A DNA stretch of 64,000 nucleotides from Fibrobacter succinogenes (GTDB lineage: Bacteria; Fibrobacterota; Fibrobacteria; Fibrobacterales; Fibrobacteraceae). The position numbers were made by a program, and so were the translations under genes. The notes under the pieces were generated by a model. It had not been told where the DNA came from and ran no database searches. It worked only from the letters and a program-made list of their open reading frames with translations. The DNA is taken from assembly GCA_902762305.1 (NCBI GenBank), contig CACWNW010000008.1:124001-188000 (forward strand). The letters run 5' to 3'. Of the stretch, positions 61,349 through 64,000 are shown piece after piece (position 1 is the stretch's first letter; each line of letters starts with the position of its first letter).

Positions 61349-63107
61349 GTACAAGTTTTTTGGGGAGTGTTTGGTTTTTTCGTTGGTGTTTGCCATCCTG
61401 TTGACTTTCTTTGCCGCCTGTTCCAAGGACGTAGCTGGCGGTTCATCGGAAGATGCTGGCTTCCTTGCGCTTATAAACAAGAAAATCTCGGGTGCCGTGC
61501 AGAAGGGACCCTTTGTAACGGGCTCCAGTGTGGTCCTCAGGGAAACGTCGGCAGCGGGGAACCTTGAACCTACGGGTAGGGAATTTGAGACAACGGTCGT
61601 CAATGACGAGGGTAAATTTAAGTTTGGAGATCTTGATCTGGAATGCCAGTATGTGCTGCTTTCTGCCGAGGGCTACTATACCCGCGAATCTGACGGTTCT
61701 CGTTCTGAATGCCCTGTGCGCCTTGATGCGGCTACTAATTTGAACAAACGCAATACGGCGAACATCAACCTCCTGACGCATTTTGAGTACAAGCGAGTTC
61801 TGAAATTGGTCGAGGAAGGTAAGACTTTCGCCGAAGCCAAGAAACAGGCTTCCCGGGAAGTTCTCGGTGCGTTCGGGGTCGAGATAGAAGTCTCTTCTGC
61901 GGAGGACCTGGATATATTCAATACATCGGAAGGCGACAGGATCCTTTACATCATCAGTCAATATGTTGATAACAGTATATGGGAGCCTTGGGACGGCGAA
62001 GGCGGCGATTCTGCCTTTTGGGCCTATCTTTATGGCGAAGATAGTGACAATCGCAATATAGACTGTTCTAGATTGCAGGCCTTTATTGACGGGTTCGCTG
62101 ACGATTATGCCGATGACGGTGTCCTCAGCGATACCATTATGCAATGGCTCGCGTCGGATGCCTATTTTGACATTCGGGAATACCGCCGCCTGGAAGGCTT
62201 CGATTATGAAACGTGGGAAAAGGATGAGTATTCGCTAGAGGCTTATGAGAAATTTAACGATAGGAAACAAAGATACGAATTCGGCAAGTCCCTGTTCTTG
62301 AACTATATGGGGCTCGAGATGTGCACAGAAGACCTTTTAGGGGAATATAGGGAATTCTACAAGCCGATCAAGGGTTTGGATACCACTGATTATTCGCGGG
62401 TGCTCAGGGATGGTTATTTCCTTTGCGACGGTTCTATTTGGAAATTGACGACGAAAGGATACTTGGATTCGCTCAAGATGAAAATTGACCATGAATCCGG
62501 AATGATGACGGATCCGCGAGATGGAAGGACTTACAAGACGGTCGGCTTTGAGTTCAATGGAATAAAGTATGAATGGATGGCGGAAGACCTCAAGTACAAA
62601 TCCTCTTCAGGGCTCTACAGTTGGACGACAGCCTTGCAAATTGACAAAAAATACATGAAGAAGGCTGTTGAAGAAGGTGTGGTTGGATCGAAACATCAAG
62701 GAATCTGCCCTGACGGTTGGCATGTGTCCAATGACTTGGAATGGAGAGCCTTGGTTGGTTATGTCGGGGATTATCATAACTTGTTCACTGGAAGATGGGA
62801 TGGCTTTGGTATGCTCTATAATCGATTTGACTTCAACCTTGAACTTCCTAAGGGCGAAAAGGAAATTATAGAATATCACACATATCCGGCTGTTTATGTT
62901 GCTCAAGATGTTTCCGAAGACATTGAATTTTGGATGAGTGTGTATGAAGATTCCCATGATGAAGAACTTTTGGAAATGGTTGAGAGCCTTCGTGAGAATG
63001 GGAGGCATGGTTATGCCAATGTCTTCTTTGCTGTCGCGTATAATTGGGGATCTTATATATCAAATGAACCGCAAAAATCGGGTCGTATCCGTTGCGTGAA
63101 GGATTAG
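61335..63107 (+). CDS. QKGPF-domain lipoprotein with a divergent FISUMP end
   Basis: Lipobox FAAC (Cys29) is preceded by a typical lipoprotein signal. AAGGAGG 6 bases before the ATG fixes the start; it overlaps the regulator gene by 14 bases. Residues about 50-220 carry SGAVQKGPFVTGSSVVL, NDEGKFKFGDLDL, and NINLLTHFEYKRVLKLVEEG, homologous to the lipoproteins at 47940 and 63119. A long middle part (about 200-380) is acidic and helical. The C-terminal 200 residues (from TDPRDGRTYKTVGFEF) are a FISUMP domain with YEWMAEDLKY and ICPDGWHVSNDLEWRAL and the closing RIRCVKD, but with a larger insertion than usual. Confidence 0.82.
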   Translation: MKRFKYKFFGECLVFSLVFAILLTFFAACSKDVAGGSSEDAGFLALINKKISGAVQKGPFVTGSSVVLRETSAAGNLEPTGREFETTVVNDEGKFKFGDLDLECQYVLLSAEGYYTRESDGSRSECPVRLDAATNLNKRNTANINLLTHFEYKRVLKLVEEGKTFAEAKKQASREVLGAFGVEIEVSSAEDLDIFNTSEGDRILYIISQYVDNSIWEPWDGEGGDSAFWAYLYGEDSDNRNIDCSRLQAFIDGFADDYADDGVLSDTIMQWLASDAYFDIREYRRLEGFDYETWEKDEYSLEAYEKFNDRKQRYEFGKSLFLNYMGLEMCTEDLLGEYREFYKPIKGLDTTDYSRVLRDGYFLCDGSIWKLTTKGYLDSLKMKIDHESGMMTDPRDGRTYKTVGFEFNGIKYEWMAEDLKYKSSSGLYSWTTALQIDKKYMKKAVEEGVVGSKHQGICPDGWHVSNDLEWRALVGYVGDYHNLFTGRWDGFGMLYNRFDFNLELPKGEKEIIEYHTYPAVYVAQDVSEDIEFWMSVYEDSHDEELLEMVESLRENGRHGYANVFFAVAYNWGSYISNEPQKSGRIRCVKD

Positions 63108-63118
63108 GAGAATAGGGT

Positions 63119-64000
63119 ATGTTTAAGCAAAAGGATTTGAATATGAAAAAATGGTTTTTGCCGGCATTTGCTTCTACGGCACTCTTTATGGCCGCGTGTA
63201 CCAGCTCCGACGGGGAAAACCTTGCGGGGGGCACCTCGGAAGATGCGGGAATCACCGCGGTCAAGGACTGGGAAGTGGCGGGTGTGTCGCAGAAGGGGCC
63301 GTTCGTTACGGGTTCCGCAGTAACGGTGCAGGAACTTGACGGCATCACGCTCAAGCAGACGGGCAAGAGCTTCAAGGGCACCATCAAGAGCGACAAGGGC
63401 GACTTCGCCATCAAGGATATCAATCTGCAGTCGCAGTATGCTATCCTCGAGGCCTCGGGTTACTACCGCGATGAGATTACGGGCAAGAAGTCCACGGGTA
63501 CGGTGACGCTCCGCGCGCTGACCGATCTCAGCAACCGCAAGATGGTGAACATCAACCTGCTCACGCACCTGGAATACGAGCGCGTGATGTACCTCGTAAC
63601 CGAGAAGAAGAAATCTATTGCAGCGGCAAAGGCGCAGGCGGACGAGGAAATCCTTGCGGCGTTCGGCATCGAGGGCGACTTCGGGAATTCCGAAGACCTG
63701 AATATCTTCGAGTCGGGCGACGGCAACGCGGCACTGCTTGCAATAAGCGTGCTGATGCATGCGGATGCCGACGTGGCGGGCCTTACCGAGCGCATGGGCG
63801 AGTTCAGTATCGCGATTGCGGAAGGCGGTGACTGGGAAGATGCCGATACCAAGGCCGTGATTGCGGACTGGGCGTGCGATGCCGACCTCAAGGGGACTCT
63901 CGCGAATGTGCGGGGGAATGTCGAAGACTGGAAGTATGCGGATTCCGTGCCCGCCTTCGAGAAGTACGTGACGAACTTCTGGTGGGACAACTACGGACTC
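63119..64000 (+). CDS. QKGPF-domain lipoprotein, 3' end outside window
   Basis: The frame is open from the ATG at 63119 to the right edge (294 codons). AGGAG lies 8 bases before this ATG; an ATG at 63143 with AAGGA 7 bases ahead is a possible second start. The lipobox is FMAAC (Cys27). The visible part holds VAGVSQKGPFVTGSAVTV, IKSDKGDFAIKDINLQS and NINLLTHLEYERVMYLVTEK, followed by the ADEEILAAFGIEGDF and GNAALLAISVLMHADADVAG segments, and thus matches the protein at 47940 along its length. A FISUMP end outside the window is expected. It follows the previous gene by 11 bases, so the cassette holds two such lipoproteins. Confidence 0.85.
   Translation, partial: MFKQKDLNMKKWFLPAFASTALFMAACTSSDGENLAGGTSEDAGITAVKDWEVAGVSQKGPFVTGSAVTVQELDGITLKQTGKSFKGTIKSDKGDFAIKDINLQSQYAILEASGYYRDEITGKKSTGTVTLRALTDLSNRKMVNINLLTHLEYERVMYLVTEKKKSIAAAKAQADEEILAAFGIEGDFGNSEDLNIFESGDGNAALLAISVLMHADADVAGLTERMGEFSIAIAEGGDWEDADTKAVIADWACDADLKGTLANVRGNVEDWKYADSVPAFEKYVTNFWWDNYGL

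Overview
The window looks like a chromosomal segment of a Fibrobacter species (phylum Fibrobacterota, gut cellulose degraders). The reasons are: three paralogues of the Fibrobacter-enriched TIGR02147 family, lipoproteins ending in the 'Fibrobacter succinogenes major paralogous domain' (FISUMP, TIGR02145), giant secreted GLUG-repeat proteins with C-termini like type IX secretion sorting domains, a secreted bacterial expansin, and a Na+-pumping decarboxylase module. Housekeeping genes are of moderate GC; the accessory genes are visibly AT-richer. This assignment rests on recognised families, not on a database search.

Layout. 1-2.2 kb: end of a secreted carbohydrate-binding-type protein and a small secreted-protein gene broken at an A9 run. 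2.2-7.2 kb: tightly overlapping isoprenoid/housekeeping operon ispA-dxs-trmH/spoU-pyrF. 7.2-13.6 kb: exported hypothetical proteins, an MlaD/MCE lipid-transport subunit, M18 aminopeptidase, GtrA-like protein, and the first TIGR02147-lipoprotein pair. 13.6-22.7 kb: FAD oxidoreductase, two GT-C-type membrane glycosyltransferases (one fused to an NPCBM domain), a gingipain-like (C25) secreted peptidase, and two Bat-type TPR proteins. 22.8-38.5 kb: a defence island. It has a HipB-like repressor divergent from hsdM, with hsdS and hsdR following; lodged between these type I RM genes are a coiled-coil membrane protein, an OLD-like ATPase/TOPRIM protein, a TIR protein, a three-TM protein, an AbiEi-like gene with a 53-aa partner, and a Septu pair (ptuA/ptuB). 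A YgjP-type metallopeptidase follows hsdR. 38.6-43.3 kb: secreted expansin, small envelope protein, tRNA-Lys(CTT), and an OadG-like/biotin carrier/OadB operon. 43.3-64 kb: a surface-protein region with three giant GLUG proteins (1151, 1680 and 1938 aa), two more TIGR02147 genes each directly followed by a QKGPF/FISUMP lipoprotein gene, and a further lipoprotein that runs off the end.

Working together. The TIGR02147 genes are each joined to a lipoprotein gene, often with the downstream ribosome-binding site inside the regulator's last codons, and they share an upstream TGTGTTCTAAAAT-type motif; I read them as repeated, probably self-regulated regulator-lipoprotein cassettes. The RM island looks like a hot spot in which AT-rich anti-phage modules have been slotted between GC-richer hsd genes; the OLD-TIR-3TM block is the best candidate for an undescribed system. 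Two dispersed repeat families are present: five-unit tandem heptamers (consensus ARTAACT) in four intergenic places, and a GTCATCCTGAGCG...GAAGGATCCAG-type palindromic repeat, one copy of which lies inside a coding region. No stretch of more than 300 bases lacks a gene.
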